Origin: an uncultured Lachnospiraceae bacterium
Lineage (GTDB): Bacteria; Bacillota; Clostridia; Lachnospirales; Lachnospiraceae
Assembly (NCBI GenBank): GCA_947175175.1
Contig: CAMWLV010000004.1
Span: 1-59,455, forward strand
Length of the DNA stretch: 59,455 bases
Reading direction: 5' to 3'
This document shows positions 16,741-25,201 of the stretch, one piece after another. Position 1 is the stretch's first letter; every line of letters begins with the position of its first letter. A program made the translations under genes and the position numbers. Below the pieces are notes generated by a model. That model did no database searches. It was not told the DNA's origin and saw nothing but the letters and a program-made list of their open reading frames with translations.

Positions 16741-17700
16741 CTAAGGATTTATGACATTTCTGTCATTTCCGTTTAAAAATGCTTCTATATTCTTCACAAT
16801 CTCCGTGATCATTCTTGTGCGCGACTCGAGGCTTGCCCATGACATGTGCGGCGTGATGATCAGTTTTGTGCTGTCTTTGATCTGGCTCAGTGGATTGGAT
16901 GGTTCCATCGGTTCTTTTTCTAGCACATCAAGCCCTGCCGCCATGATTTTTTCCTCCATAAGTGCTTGATATAAGTCCTGGTTATTCACAACAGGACCTC
17001 TCGCCACATTGATTAAAATGGCAGTTTTCTTCATTTTGTCAAAAGCATCTTTGTTGATCAGGTTTCTCGTCCTGTCTGTGAGTGGGCAGTGCAGCGACAC
17101 GATATCCGATTCCCGCAGCAGCGTATCGAGGTCAACTTTTGGATAGTCTGTGCAGGTGCTTTTTCCAGATGCTGAGGAAAAGATGACTTTACAGCCAAAG
17201 GCAGATGCAAGCGCGGCAACTTTGCGCCCGATATTTCCCATGCCGACGATCCCCCAGGTCCTGCTGTCCAGGTCGTGAAAGACCCTGTCAAAATGAGAAA
17301 AACGATCCTGAGCACTGTAAGCCCCAGATTTTACATAATCATCATAGTAGGCAATTTTTTCGGACAGCATCATTGCCAGAAGTATGGTGTGCTGTGCGAC
17401 TGCGGGGGTACAATAGTTCACGACATTGGTGACTTTGATGCCTCTTTTTTTACAATATTCTGTATCAACACAGTCATATCCTGTTGCCAGCAGACAGATG
17501 AGTTTTACATTTGATGCATCTGTCAGAGTGCCCTCATTTAATGGTGCTTTGTTGGAGATGACAATGTCTGCTTCTTTGATCCGTTCTGCGACATGCTCCG
17601 CTGTTGTGTTTGCGTAATATGTAACTTCTCCAAACTGTTCCAGGCAGGATACATCGACATCTGTACCTGCGCTGTTTCTCTCTAAAACGACAAGTTTCAT
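16741..17700 (-). CDS. D-2-hydroxyacid dehydrogenase (hydroxypyruvate/glycerate reductase type)
   Basis: 319 residues, reading leftwards, the normal length for the family. The NAD-binding motif G-M-G-N-I-G lies at about residues 150-155. The catalytic set is present: Arg in N-V-A-R-G-P-V, Glu in L-E-K-E-P, and His in I-T-P-H-M-S-W. The pattern and the W-G-I-V-G motif fit glycerate/hydroxypyruvate or 2-ketoacid reductases, which interconvert 2-oxoacids and D-2-hydroxyacids with NAD(P)H. Exact substrate specificity cannot be told. GGAGGAA lies just ahead of the start. Confidence 0.88.
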   Translation of the reverse strand: MKLVVLERNSAGTDVDVSCLEQFGEVTYYANTTAEHVAERIKEADIVISNKAPLNEGTLTDASNVKLICLLATGYDCVDTEYCKKRGIKVTNVVNYCTPAVAQHTILLAMMLSEKIAYYDDYVKSGAYSAQDRFSHFDRVFHDLDSRTWGIVGMGNIGRKVAALASAFGCKVIFSSASGKSTCTDYPKVDLDTLLRESDIVSLHCPLTDRTRNLINKDAFDKMKKTAILINVARGPVVNNQDLYQALMEEKIMAAGLDVLEKEPMEPSNPLSQIKDSTKLIITPHMSWASLESRTRMITEIVKNIEAFLNGNDRNVINP

Positions 17701-17784
17701 AGGATTCCTCCTTAAGTATACACATATTTTCTTGGAAAAGTATAATTCATTTATTTAGATTTATCAAGGTTTATCATATCATTA

Positions 17785-17813
17785 TTGTTATTTGTGTCTC
17801 GTTTCTTTATAAT
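17785..17813 (+). promoter_or_regulatory. Strong promoter driving a 39-codon remnant ORF
   Basis: TTGTTA (17785-17790), 17 bases, then TATAAT (17808-17813). AAAAGGAGAG follows at 17830-17839. The only reading frame behind it is the short ORF at 17847. Confidence 0.65.
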
Positions 17814-17846
17814 AAAAATATATGTGTTAAAAGGAGAGAGCGCAAG

Positions 17847-17966
17847 ATGATAAAATATAACAGACAGATGATGAACGCGATCATGGAAGGGGACAGCGCA
17901 TCTACAGCAATGGAAACCGCAGCACATCATCATGCGGGTTTACTTTGGCAAGACCAAGCTCTGTGA
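17847..17966 (+). pseudogene. Short ORF (39 aa), probably the 5' stub of a truncated gene
   Basis: The ATG at 17847 has a strong AAGGAGAG site and a good promoter. The ORF starts M-I-K-Y-N-R-Q-M-M-N-A-I and stops after 39 codons. Its last 65 bases run antisense through the 3' end of the 2H phosphoesterase gene that converges on it. A full promoter and ribosome site serving such a short frame suggests that the rest of the gene was lost when the neighbouring gene was joined here. A genuine small protein is the alternative. Confidence 0.4.
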
Positions 17967-18426
17967 TCCGTACCTCAAATACGGAGAATTTGTCCTGAAC
18001 CACAGCAAACGCTTGCTGCATCTGTTTTTTTGACAAGGTTTTGCCGAGTGTGACATGCGGCAGCCAGGAATGGGGACGATAGTATCTGCTCACTGTCGTC
18101 TCCGGAATGCCAGAGACTGCATCATAGACTTGTTCTGCGAGCTCCTGCAGGTAGGAATTTAGTACAGGCATGGTATACAGCACATATGGAAACAGCTGTC
18201 CAACAGTGACAAATTGTACTGTGCCTTGATGCAGCCCTCCCTCCAGCTTTTTCACCGCTGGAATAAGTACCTCAACGCTTCGCGCCTCGATGGCAGAGAT
18301 TGTCAAATGTGGCGGTACCTGTTTCTCTGTCATATAATGATTCCCTGACACAGCAGCAATCTGATCAATGAATGCCTGTATTCTTTTTGTGGAAGTATTA
18401 TCAAAATAAACGGATATCAGATACAT
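17902..18426 (-). CDS. 2'-5' RNA ligase-like 2H phosphoesterase
   Basis: 174 residues, reading leftwards. Two H-x-T-x motifs define the 2H superfamily: P-P-H-L-T-I at about residues 40-45 and L-P-H-V-T-L at about 126-131. Their spacing is that of LigT/ThpR proteins, which act on 2',5'-linked or 2',3'-cyclic RNA ends. The start ATG at 18424-18426 lies eight bases after the stop of the upstream membrane protein gene, so the two are probably co-transcribed. Physiological substrate unknown. Confidence 0.82.
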   Translation of the reverse strand: MYLISVYFDNTSTKRIQAFIDQIAAVSGNHYMTEKQVPPHLTISAIEARSVEVLIPAVKKLEGGLHQGTVQFVTVGQLFPYVLYTMPVLNSYLQELAEQVYDAVSGIPETTVSRYYRPHSWLPHVTLGKTLSKKQMQQAFAVVQDKFSVFEVRITELGLAKVNPHDDVLRFPLL

Positions 18427-18433
18427 GATTTTG

Positions 18434-18838
18434 TTACCTCATAAAAATTCCCGTGAAAAAAACAATCAAATAACCAACACGCTGGGCGGTTCCATAGAGG
18501 ACAACCCGCAGGATGCACCACAGCAGTGTCATTTTGTTTGAAGTGACCTGAAAAATCGGCAATACCAAAAAGATGGAAACGCAGAGCAGAACCAAGGTGC
18601 AGATTATAGTTGGAAAAAGATTCCAGCTGATGATAAACAGAAAGACTTCATAAATACTTCCAAACAATACAAGGACGGAATCAGCGACATAAAAGCAGCT
18701 TAACCAATCACCAGCTCTTGCCTGTTCGTCTATGTTTTTAAATTTTCCAAAGTATTGGTATTTGCAAAAAATATAGTCAATGTACAAATTTGATAACCCC
18801 TCAATATACACAGTATTGGTAGATATATTAGCAGACAT
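18434..18838 (-). CDS. Small membrane protein, hypothetical
   Basis: 134 residues with three predicted membrane segments at about residues 50-72, 75-95 and 108-130, and a charged N-terminal 45 residues. I do not recognise a family. The annotated ATG at 18838 lacks a clear ribosome site, so the true start may be internal. It lies eight bases ahead of the 2H phosphoesterase gene in the same direction. Confidence 0.5.
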   Translation of the reverse strand: MSANISTNTVYIEGLSNLYIDYIFCKYQYFGKFKNIDEQARAGDWLSCFYVADSVLVLFGSIYEVFLFIISWNLFPTIICTLVLLCVSIFLVLPIFQVTSNKMTLLWCILRVVLYGTAQRVGYLIVFFTGIFMR

Positions 18839-19023
18839 TCTGTTGTTTGGTTATAAAAGTTACAGACCATTTGTGAGATTTTTTTCATTATAAATTATAA
18901 AGGAAATCGAGTTATCTGTCTAGGAATTTTACCGATGCATAAAAACTTTTCTGATATATAGAATCTAATTGTAGTCCCTATTTCTATTGTGTTATAATAA
19001 ATATGGCTTCCATCCTGTATTAG

Positions 19024-20075
19024 CATTATGAAAACAGCACCAGGAGGAGAAAGCGTGGGCTTCCATCATTCCTGTTAGGCATCGATGCAGAGAAGGTGTC
19101 CGCGGCTGACGTGCGTCCAGTACTGTTTGGCAATAAGGAAAATGATTTTTCATGTGTCTGTGATGATGTGTTTTATGTGTTGACAGAAGCACAGTCCTCG
19201 ACTTCACCGAATATTCCGTACAGGCTGCTGGAGTATGCCGCAGCGGGACTACGTGCAATGGTGGACAGCGAGCAGCTGTTGTATGGAAGGTCACGTGTAT
19301 ATTTTCCGATTCCGAAGCTGTATGTGCTTCAGGTTGGACTAGAGGCAAAGGATGACCGACGTCCAGTAAAGGTACAGTACGATATGCGTCTGAGCGAGTC
19401 CTATCTGTCTGCGAACGAAAAATATGGAGGAAGGGCACCAGAACCAGACTTGGATGCAATCGTTCATGTCTATGATTTCAGAATGACGCTAAGGAACTGT
19501 GCAGAAATAACATGTGCAACTTGCGCAGGATATTTCTTCGAGGGTGCAGGTCAAAAAACGTAGGCGTAGCGGGCTACGGCGAGGCTTTTTGACCTGTGCA
19601 ATCGGAGAAATAGACAAGTCAAGGTGTACATGTTATTTTTGAGCAGTTCCTAAATGAGATTATAAGTTATATAGAGCGGGGAGACCTGCCAGGGCGTTTC
19701 GGCGCGTATGACAACGATATGAGGAATTATGCGTTGGTGGCAAACGGGATAACCTATATGCAGAGGACGGGGAACGACACGAAATATGTAGTACCAGCAA
19801 ATATATCAACAGTTGTAGAATATTTGAAGCTGATATTGGACAGGGGGATATTTGTGGATTTGTTGTCAGATAAGGAGGTGCGTGATATGACAATGGCACA
19901 GTTTTCAAGGGATAATATTTTAATTTACCAAGGCAGGGAAGAAGGTATCAAGGCATTTATACTTGATAAGGTGGAAGACGGAGTGGAAGAAAACATTATT
20001 ATAAAGAAACTCCGTAAACATTTTACCCTGGATGAGAAAACAGCAAGACAGTATTACAGGGTATACGGAAAATAG
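19024..20075 (+). pseudogene. Rpn-family PD-(D/E)XK nuclease gene interrupted by a MITE
   Basis: The frame is open from 19024 (usable GTG at 19096) to the insertion at 19493, then resumes after it to the stop at 20075. The 5' part carries V-F-Y-V-L-T-E-A-Q-S-S, matching the E-x-Q motif of recombination-promoting nuclease/putative transposase proteins, and L-L-E-Y-A-A-A-G. The 3' part has the typical helical tail with D-N-D-M-R-N-Y-A-L-V-A-N-G. Removing the element and one TAA copy joins A-T-G-A-C-G-C-T-A to A-A-T-G-A-G in frame, with no other lesion. The insertion is therefore recent. The N-terminus also appears shorter than in intact relatives, with no good ribosome site. Confidence 0.8.
19493..19650. 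mobile_element. MITE-like element, copy 3 (158 bp), inserted in the Rpn gene
   Basis: Ends GGAACTGTGCAG and, read in reverse, GGAACTGCTCAA; the inverted repeats continue with AATAACATGT on both arms for about 31 bases. TAA flanks both sides (19490-19492 and 19651-19653). An inner hairpin, AGGTCAAAAA/TTTTTGACCT, occupies 19545-19602. The size matches copy 1 at 155 bp. This copy gives the clearest proof of insertion because the host gene is legible on both sides. Confidence 0.85.
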
Positions 20076-20150
20076 AACATCAAAATCTGCCTTCTATGTA
20101 AAATGAATTATAAACAAAATATTAAAACCAGAAAAAACTGGAAAAAGTAG

Positions 20151-20179
20151 TTGACAATTTGCCAGCTAAGGTATATTCT
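20151..20179 (+). promoter_or_regulatory. Promoter of the fatty-acid synthesis operon
   Basis: TTGACA (20151-20156), a 17-base spacer and TATTCT (20174-20179). Transcription would start near 20186, giving a leader of about 110 bases that contains both FabT boxes. Confidence 0.7.
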
Positions 20180-20194
20180 GTAGCAAGTAAATAC

Positions 20195-20223
20195 TTTGAA
20201 AATCAAAATATTTGATAGTCAAA
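20195..20223. promoter_or_regulatory. Tandem FabT-like operators
   Basis: Two perfect dyads: TTTGA-AAA-TCAAA (20195-20207) and TTTGA-TAG-TCAAA (20211-20223). Streptococcal FabT binds TTTGA-N3-TCAAA type sites, and a FabT-like gene ends this operon. The boxes lie just downstream of the predicted start point, where a bound repressor would block elongation. Confidence 0.75.
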
Positions 20224-20297
20224 GCAAATTAAAGTATTGAAATTACAATGAAATAACGAAAACAATAATTTTTATGTAAAGAAAGGAAGTAAAAAAC

Positions 20298-20531
20298 ATG
20301 TTAGAAAGAGTAAAAGAAATCATCGAGGAACAGTTAAACATTGAGGATGTGGAGATCACAGAAGAGACACGTTTTAAGGAGGATCTGGACGCAGATTCCC
20401 TTGACTTGTTTGAGCTTGTAGACGCATTCCAGGAGGAGTACGGTGTGGAGATTCCGCCCGAGGATCTGGAGCAGATCACAACAGTCGGCGCTATTATCAA
20501 GTATCTGCAGGATAAGGGCGTTGATGCTTAG
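20298..20531 (+). CDS. acpP: Acyl carrier protein
   Basis: 77 residues, highly acidic, four-helix ACP. S34 in D-A-D-S-L-D-L is the site of 4'-phosphopantetheine attachment, and the helix-2 motif L-D-L-F-E-L-V is intact. AAAGGAAG precedes the start. It is the first gene of the fatty-acid operon and carries the growing acyl chain for all enzymes encoded behind it. fabK follows after 24 bases. Confidence 0.95.
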   Translation: MLERVKEIIEEQLNIEDVEITEETRFKEDLDADSLDLFELVDAFQEEYGVEIPPEDLEQITTVGAIIKYLQDKGVDA

Positions 20532-20555
20532 GAACTGATTGAGACAGGAGCTTGT

Positions 20556-21485
20556 ATGAAAACAAGAATTACAGAGATCTTAGGAATTGAATATCCGATC
20601 ATACAAGGCGGTATGGCATGGGTCGCTGAACACAATCTGGCAGCGGCCGTGTCGGAGGCCGGTGGATTGGGAATCATTGGTGCAGGTGGTGCACCGGCAG
20701 AATTTGTCAGGGAACAGATACAGAAGGTAAAGGAAGTGACAGACAAGCCTTTCGGCGTTAATATCATGTTGATGAACCCAGAGGCGGACGCAATCGCACA
20801 GGTGGTTGCAGACGAGGGTGTCAAGGTTGTCACGACTGGAGCAGGAAACCCTTCCAAATATATGCAGCAGTGGAAGGAAGCAGGTGTAAAAGTCATTCCA
20901 GTAGTGGCGAGTGTCGCGATGGCAAAGCTGATGCAGCGCGGCGGGGCGGATGCAGTCGTTGCCGAGGGAATGGAGAGCGGAGGGCATATCGGTTCACTCA
21001 CCACAATGGCACTCGTGCCGCAGGTGGTGGACGCAGTGGATATTCCTGTGATCGCGGCAGGCGGAATTGCGGACGGAAGAGGCCTTGCGGCAGCATTTAT
21101 GCTTGGCGCAGAGGCAGTGCAGCTTGGCACACGTTTTGTGGCGGCAACAGAGTCCATTGTACATGAGAATTACAAAGCAATGCTCATCAAGGCAAAAGAC
21201 ATTGACTCGACAGTGACAGGCACGACGACAGGTCACCCTGTCAGAAGTATACGAAATAAAATGACCAAAGAGTATTTAAAACTTGAAAAAGAAGGCGCAG
21301 ATTTCATGGAACTTGAAAAGCTTACCCTTGGTTCCCTCAGAAAAGCCGTGATGGAGGGCGACGTGGTAAACGGTACAGTGATGGCAGGTCAGATTGCAGG
21401 GCTTGTGAAAAAAGAGCAGCCATGTAAGGAAATCATTGCGGAGATCATGGAGCAAGGTATGGCGCTCCTGGGCAGGACATTTTAA
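20556..21485 (+). CDS. fabK: Enoyl-ACP reductase II (FMN)
   Basis: 309 residues, TIM-barrel flavoprotein. The N-terminal P-I-I-Q-G-G-M-A-W, the G-A-G-N-P and V-A-S-V loops, the catalytic G-G-H-I-G, and the phosphate-binding A-A-G-G-I-A-D-G-R and L-G-T-R-F motifs are those of FabK rather than plain nitronate monooxygenases. It reduces trans-2-enoyl-ACP to acyl-ACP with NAD(P)H, the last step of each elongation round. Its position between acpP and fabD supports this. A second, more distant relative lies at 26993. Confidence 0.92.
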   Translation: MKTRITEILGIEYPIIQGGMAWVAEHNLAAAVSEAGGLGIIGAGGAPAEFVREQIQKVKEVTDKPFGVNIMLMNPEADAIAQVVADEGVKVVTTGAGNPSKYMQQWKEAGVKVIPVVASVAMAKLMQRGGADAVVAEGMESGGHIGSLTTMALVPQVVDAVDIPVIAAGGIADGRGLAAAFMLGAEAVQLGTRFVAATESIVHENYKAMLIKAKDIDSTVTGTTTGHPVRSIRNKMTKEYLKLEKEGADFMELEKLTLGSLRKAVMEGDVVNGTVMAGQIAGLVKKEQPCKEIIAEIMEQGMALLGRTF

Positions 21486-21572
21486 GTCCGCTATCGGACA
21501 TAGCAGGATTTAATGGGATTCATAGATGCGGCAGCTGAACACAGCTGACTGCATCACTAAGAGAGGCAGAAA
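21486..21572 (+). other. fabK-fabD spacer with hairpins
   Basis: The spacer contains GTCCG-CTAT-CGGAC right after the fabK stop, and then an imperfect dyad around GGCAGCTGAACACAGCTG. No T run follows, so these look like RNA stability or processing structures, not terminators. GAGAGGCAG is the fabD ribosome site. Confidence 0.4.
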
Positions 21573-22496
21573 ATGAGCAAAACAGCATTTATTTTCCCAG
21601 GGCAAGGTTCACAGTATGTGGGCATGGGAAAGGATTTTTATGATACATATGAGGAGGCAAGAAAGGTCTATCAGCTTGCAGGCGAAGTGTCAGGGCTTGA
21701 TATGGAGGAGCTCTGCTTTACGGAGAATGACAGGATCAATATTACAGAATACACCCAGATTGCGATGCTTTCCACAGAGGTAGCGATTTTGAAAGTGCTT
21801 GAGTCAAAGGGTGTCAAGGCAGATATCACGGCGGGATTGAGCCTTGGTGAGTATGGTGCGCTGGCAGCAGCGGATATCATGGATTTAAAGGATTTGTTTT
21901 ATATCATCAGAAAGCGCGGCATCTTCATGCAGGAAGAATATCCGAAGGGCGGTGCCATGACAGCAGTACTTGGTCTTGACAGTAATAAGGTCGAAGAAAT
22001 CTGCCGCCAGACAGAGGGGATTGTGACCATCGCAAACTACAACTGTCCGGGACAGATTGTCATTACAGGGGAAGAAACGGCAGTGACAGAGGCAGCAAAG
22101 GCACTTTCTGATGCTGGGGCAAAGCGCTGCGTACCGCTGAAAGTCAGCGGACCTTTTCACTCGCAGCTGTTGAAGGGAGCAGGGGACAAGCTTGAGAAGG
22201 AACTGTATGGTATCAAGATCAGAAAACCTTCTATTCCCTATATCAGCAATGTGGACGCACTTTATGTAACGGAAGCTGCGCCTGTCAAGACACTTCTGAA
22301 AAACCAGGTGTCAAATTCCGTGTGCTGGCAGCAGACGATCGAGAAAATGATCGCAGACAGCGTCGACATATTCATAGAAATCGGACCGGGAAGAACGTTG
22401 AGTGGTTTTATGAAAAAGATCAATAAGGACGTAAAATGCTTGAATATAGATAAGTTGGCAGATATGGATAAAGCATTGGAGGAATTGGGATGTTAA
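21573..22496 (+). CDS. fabD: Malonyl-CoA:ACP transacylase
   Basis: 307 residues. The active-site serine S90 lies in G-L-S-L-G-E-Y, the catalytic His in G-P-F-H-S, and the oxyanion-side Q in F-P-G-Q-G-S-Q near the N-terminus. It moves malonyl from CoA to ACP, providing the extender for FabF and FabH. Length and motifs are normal. The 3' end overlaps the fabG start by seven bases (22490-22496). Confidence 0.95.
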   Translation: MSKTAFIFPGQGSQYVGMGKDFYDTYEEARKVYQLAGEVSGLDMEELCFTENDRINITEYTQIAMLSTEVAILKVLESKGVKADITAGLSLGEYGALAAADIMDLKDLFYIIRKRGIFMQEEYPKGGAMTAVLGLDSNKVEEICRQTEGIVTIANYNCPGQIVITGEETAVTEAAKALSDAGAKRCVPLKVSGPFHSQLLKGAGDKLEKELYGIKIRKPSIPYISNVDALYVTEAAPVKTLLKNQVSNSVCWQQTIEKMIADSVDIFIEIGPGRTLSGFMKKINKDVKCLNIDKLADMDKALEELGC

Positions 22497-23230
22497 CAGG
22501 AAAAGTTGCTCTTGTGACGGGGGCAGGCAGAGGCATCGGCAGGGAAATCGCACTCACGCTGGCAAAAAACGGCGCGACAGTCATCGTGAACTATAACGGT
22601 TCCAAGGAGAGCGCGGAGGAGGTTGCCGCGGAGATTAGACGAAACGGCGGCAGCGCAGAGGCGATGCAGTGCAATGTTTCTGATTTTGCATCCAGCGAGG
22701 AACTTGTAAAGGAGGTTCTTGCAAAGTACAAGAAGGTGGATATCCTTGTGAATAATGCGGGTGTTACCAGAGATAACCTGATTATGCGTATGTCAGAGGA
22801 AGATTACGACGCAGTGCTTGACACGAACTTAAAGGGTGCTTTTAACATGATCCGACATCTCTCACGCAGTTTTATCAAGCAGAGAAGCGGGAAGATCATC
22901 AATATTTCCTCTGTGAGCGGTGTACTTGGAAATGCAGGGCAGTCAAATTACTCTGCATCGAAGGCGGGATTGATCGGTCTTACCAAGAGCGTGGCAAGGG
23001 AATTTGCGAGCCGTGGGATCAATGTCAATGCGGTTGCCCCAGGTTTTATCGACACGGATATGACCAGGAATATGACAGAAGATGCAAAGAAAGCGCTGAA
23101 CAGTATGATTCCTATGGGAAAGATGGGCAGTACAAAGAATATTGCGGATCTTGTCCTGTTTCTGGCAGGAGAGCACTCAGACTATATTACCGGACAAGTG
23201 ATTTGTGTAGATGGTGGTATGTGTATATAG
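22490..23230 (+). CDS. fabG: 3-oxoacyl-ACP reductase
   Basis: 246 residues, short-chain dehydrogenase. NADPH site T-G-A-G-R-G-I-G at residues 11-18, N-N-A-G at about 88-91, catalytic Ser in N-I-S-S-V-S-G and the Y-S-A-S-K-A-G motif supplying Tyr and Lys. It reduces 3-oxoacyl-ACP to 3-hydroxyacyl-ACP. The start lies inside the fabD 3' end, so translation is coupled. Confidence 0.95.
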   Translation: MLTGKVALVTGAGRGIGREIALTLAKNGATVIVNYNGSKESAEEVAAEIRRNGGSAEAMQCNVSDFASSEELVKEVLAKYKKVDILVNNAGVTRDNLIMRMSEEDYDAVLDTNLKGAFNMIRHLSRSFIKQRSGKIINISSVSGVLGNAGQSNYSASKAGLIGLTKSVAREFASRGINVNAVAPGFIDTDMTRNMTEDAKKALNSMIPMGKMGSTKNIADLVLFLAGEHSDYITGQVICVDGGMCI

Positions 23231-23246
23231 TTGTGTATTAAAGTCG

Positions 23247-23302
23247 CTTTCAAACTATTGATTGGTATGCGTGCCAGAGCACGCAAGGGGGTATAAAAAT
23301 GA
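23247..23302 (+). repeat. 56-bp direct repeat, copy 1 (fabF translation start region)
   Basis: The sequence from CTTTCAAACTATTGATTGG to the fabF ATG is repeated almost exactly at 24551-24607. It contains the hairpin GCGTGC-CAGA-GCACGC followed by AAGGGGG as fabF ribosome site. Copy 2 has G for A in the loop and one G fewer in the ribosome site. Confidence 0.85.
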
Positions 23303-24534
23303 AGAGAAGAGTAGTAGTAACTGGCATGGGGGCAGTGACCCCGATCGGCAATGATGTTGCCTCCTTCTGGAATAGTGTAAAAGAGGGAAAAATCGGTTTT
23401 GGACCGATTTCCTATTTTGATACGACGGATTATAAATGCAAGCTGGCAGCAGAGGTCAAGGACTTCAATGCGGCTGATTTTATGGACAAAAAAGCTGCCC
23501 GCAGAATGGAGCCTTTCTGCCAGTTCGCCGTTGCTGCGGCAAAGGAGGCAATCGAGGACGCCGGTCTGGACATGACCAGGGAAGATCCCTACAGGGCAGG
23601 CTGTGCAGTGGGAAGCGGCATTGGAAGCCTTCAGGCGATGGAGCGGGAGCATACCAAATTGGAGGAGAAAGGTCCTTCGAGAGTGGCACCACTCCTGGTT
23701 CCGCTGATGATATCCAACATGGCGGCGGGGAATGTAAGCATTGCCTACAATCTCAAAGGCAAGAGCATCAATGTGGTGACAGCGTGCGCTACAGGTACGA
23801 ATTCCATCGGCGAGGCATTTCGGACGATTCAGTACGGTGACGCGGATATTATGGTGGCTGGGGGAACAGAGAGTTCCATCACACCGATTGGCATTGCAGG
23901 TTTTTCATCTTTGACGGCACTCTCGACTTGTGAGGATCCGGCGCGCTGCTCCATTCCATTTGACAAGGACAGAAGCGGTTTTGTCATGGGCGAAGGTGCG
24001 GGTATTGTTGTGCTCGAAGAGCTTGAACATGCCAAGGCGCGCGGAGCCAGGATTTACGCGGAGGTTGTAGGATACGGCTGCTCGTCAGATGCGTATCACA
24101 TTACTTCACCGGCAGAGGACGGCGAGGGAGCAGCGACAGCGATGCTGAATGCCGTGAAGGATGCGGGCGCTTCACCGGAGGATATCACTTACATTAACGC
24201 TCACGGAACTGCGACGCACCACAATGATTTATTCGAGACAAGGGCAATCAAGCTTGCGTTTGGAGAGCATGCAAGGAATATCAAGATTAATTCCACAAAG
24301 TCCATGGTAGGGCATCTTTTGGGCGCGGCAGGAGCAGTTGAGTTTGTTGCCTGCGTGAAAGAGCTTCAGGAGGGATATATCCATCGGACGGTCGGTCTCA
24401 CGGAGAGCGAGGAGGAGATGGACTTGAACTACTGTAAGGAGAGCAGCAGCGAGGACTTTACCTATGCACTCAGCAACTCACTCGGATTTGGCGGACACAA
24501 CGCAAGTATCTTAGTGAAGAAATATGCAGAATAA
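23299..24534 (+). CDS. fabF: 3-oxoacyl-ACP synthase II
   Basis: 411 residues, the normal FabF length. The Cys-His-His triad is complete: C163 in V-T-A-C-A-T-G-T, His in N-A-H-G-T-A-T, and His in K-S-M-V-G-H-L-L-G-A-A-G-A. It condenses malonyl-ACP with acyl-ACP. The start is at 23299 behind AAGGGGG, in the repeated leader described separately. In many Firmicutes accB follows fabF; here a duplicate of the fabF leader follows instead. Confidence 0.95.
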   Translation: MKRRVVVTGMGAVTPIGNDVASFWNSVKEGKIGFGPISYFDTTDYKCKLAAEVKDFNAADFMDKKAARRMEPFCQFAVAAAKEAIEDAGLDMTREDPYRAGCAVGSGIGSLQAMEREHTKLEEKGPSRVAPLLVPLMISNMAAGNVSIAYNLKGKSINVVTACATGTNSIGEAFRTIQYGDADIMVAGGTESSITPIGIAGFSSLTALSTCEDPARCSIPFDKDRSGFVMGEGAGIVVLEELEHAKARGARIYAEVVGYGCSSDAYHITSPAEDGEGAATAMLNAVKDAGASPEDITYINAHGTATHHNDLFETRAIKLAFGEHARNIKINSTKSMVGHLLGAAGAVEFVACVKELQEGYIHRTVGLTESEEEMDLNYCKESSSEDFTYALSNSLGFGGHNASILVKKYAE

Positions 24535-24550
24535 GTTTGAAAGAAGGTCA

Positions 24551-24607
24551 CTTTCAAACTATTGATTGGTATGCGTGCCGGAGCACGCAAGGGGTATAAA
24601 AAATGAA
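24551..24607 (+). repeat. 56-bp direct repeat, copy 2, leading to a 5-codon mini-ORF
   Basis: A near-identical copy of 23247-23302, ending in a ribosome site and an ATG at 24603 that reads only M-K-M-I-R before TGA. Upstream, AGTTTGAAAG (24534-24543) pairs with CTTTCAAACT (24551-24560). A fabF-like start with no gene behind it, at the place where accB normally lies, looks like a recombination scar. Confidence 0.8.
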
Positions 24608-24671
24608 AATGATAAGATGAAATAGTTAGAGTAGAGAGTTTATTATATATAGAAGGAAAAAGGTGACACAT

Positions 24672-25103
24672 ATGTCAGTTTATACAGCAAAGGAAATTAT
24701 GGAGATCATTCCGCACAGGCATCCGTTTATGTTGATCGACACCATCGAGGAGCTCGAGGAAGGTGTCAGAGCACTTGGAAAGAAATGTGTGAGTTTCAAT
24801 GAGCCGTATTTTGCAGGGCATTTTCCAGGCAATCCCGTCATGCCAGGCGTACTGATTGTGGAAGCGCTGGCGCAGGTTGGGGCGGTTGCGCTGCTCGGTC
24901 TGCCGGAGTGGAAGGGCAAGACCGCGTATTTTGCGGGGATTAACAAGGCACGGTTTAAGCAGAAGGTGATTCCAGGCGATGTGCTGATGCTCGAGACAAA
25001 GATTACAAAGGTCAAGGGACCGATCGGTGTCGGGGAAGCTGTCGCCACAGTCGACGGCAAAGTTGCCTGCAGGGCGGAGTTAATGTTTGCAATCGGGGAA
25101 TAG
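24672..25103 (+). CDS. fabZ: 3-hydroxyacyl-ACP dehydratase
   Basis: 143 residues from the ATG at 24672; a GTG three codons upstream is possible. The hot-dog active site is present: H in [11 protein letters not shown] and E in I-V-E-A-L-A-Q. The starting I-P-H-R-H-P-F motif is typical. It removes water from 3-hydroxyacyl-ACP before FabK acts. No fabA or fabN-like isomerase is visible in the window, so the route to unsaturated chains is not shown here. Confidence 0.93.
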   Translation: MSVYTAKEIMEIIPHRHPFMLIDTIEELEEGVRALGKKCVSFNEPYFAGHFPGNPVMPGVLIVEALAQVGAVALLGLPEWKGKTAYFAGINKARFKQKVIPGDVLMLETKITKVKGPIGVGEAVATVDGKVACRAELMFAIGE

Positions 25104-25105
25104 AA

Positions 25106-25160
25106 AACATTAAGGAACACTAAGGCTGCAAAAGACGCAGCCTAAGAGTATCTAAATGTT
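25106..25160 (+). repeat. Structured hairpin, copy A, between fabZ and accDA
   Basis: TAAGGCTGC (25121-25129) pairs with GCAGCCTAAG (25137-25146) around AAAAGAC, with outer AACATT/AATGTT (25106-25111 and 25155-25160). The core matches copy B at 29042-29070 with compensating base changes in the stem. It sits where accC is usually found. Confidence 0.65.
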
Positions 25161-25201
25161 TAGAAGTGGCATCTGAATATAGACAGTGAGGAGGTTGGTT
25201 G

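Noticed and set aside
20528..21157. 209-codon minus-strand frame opposite fabK
   Set aside because: Low-complexity Ser/Thr/Ala/Pro content, no ribosome site, and complete overlap with FabK.
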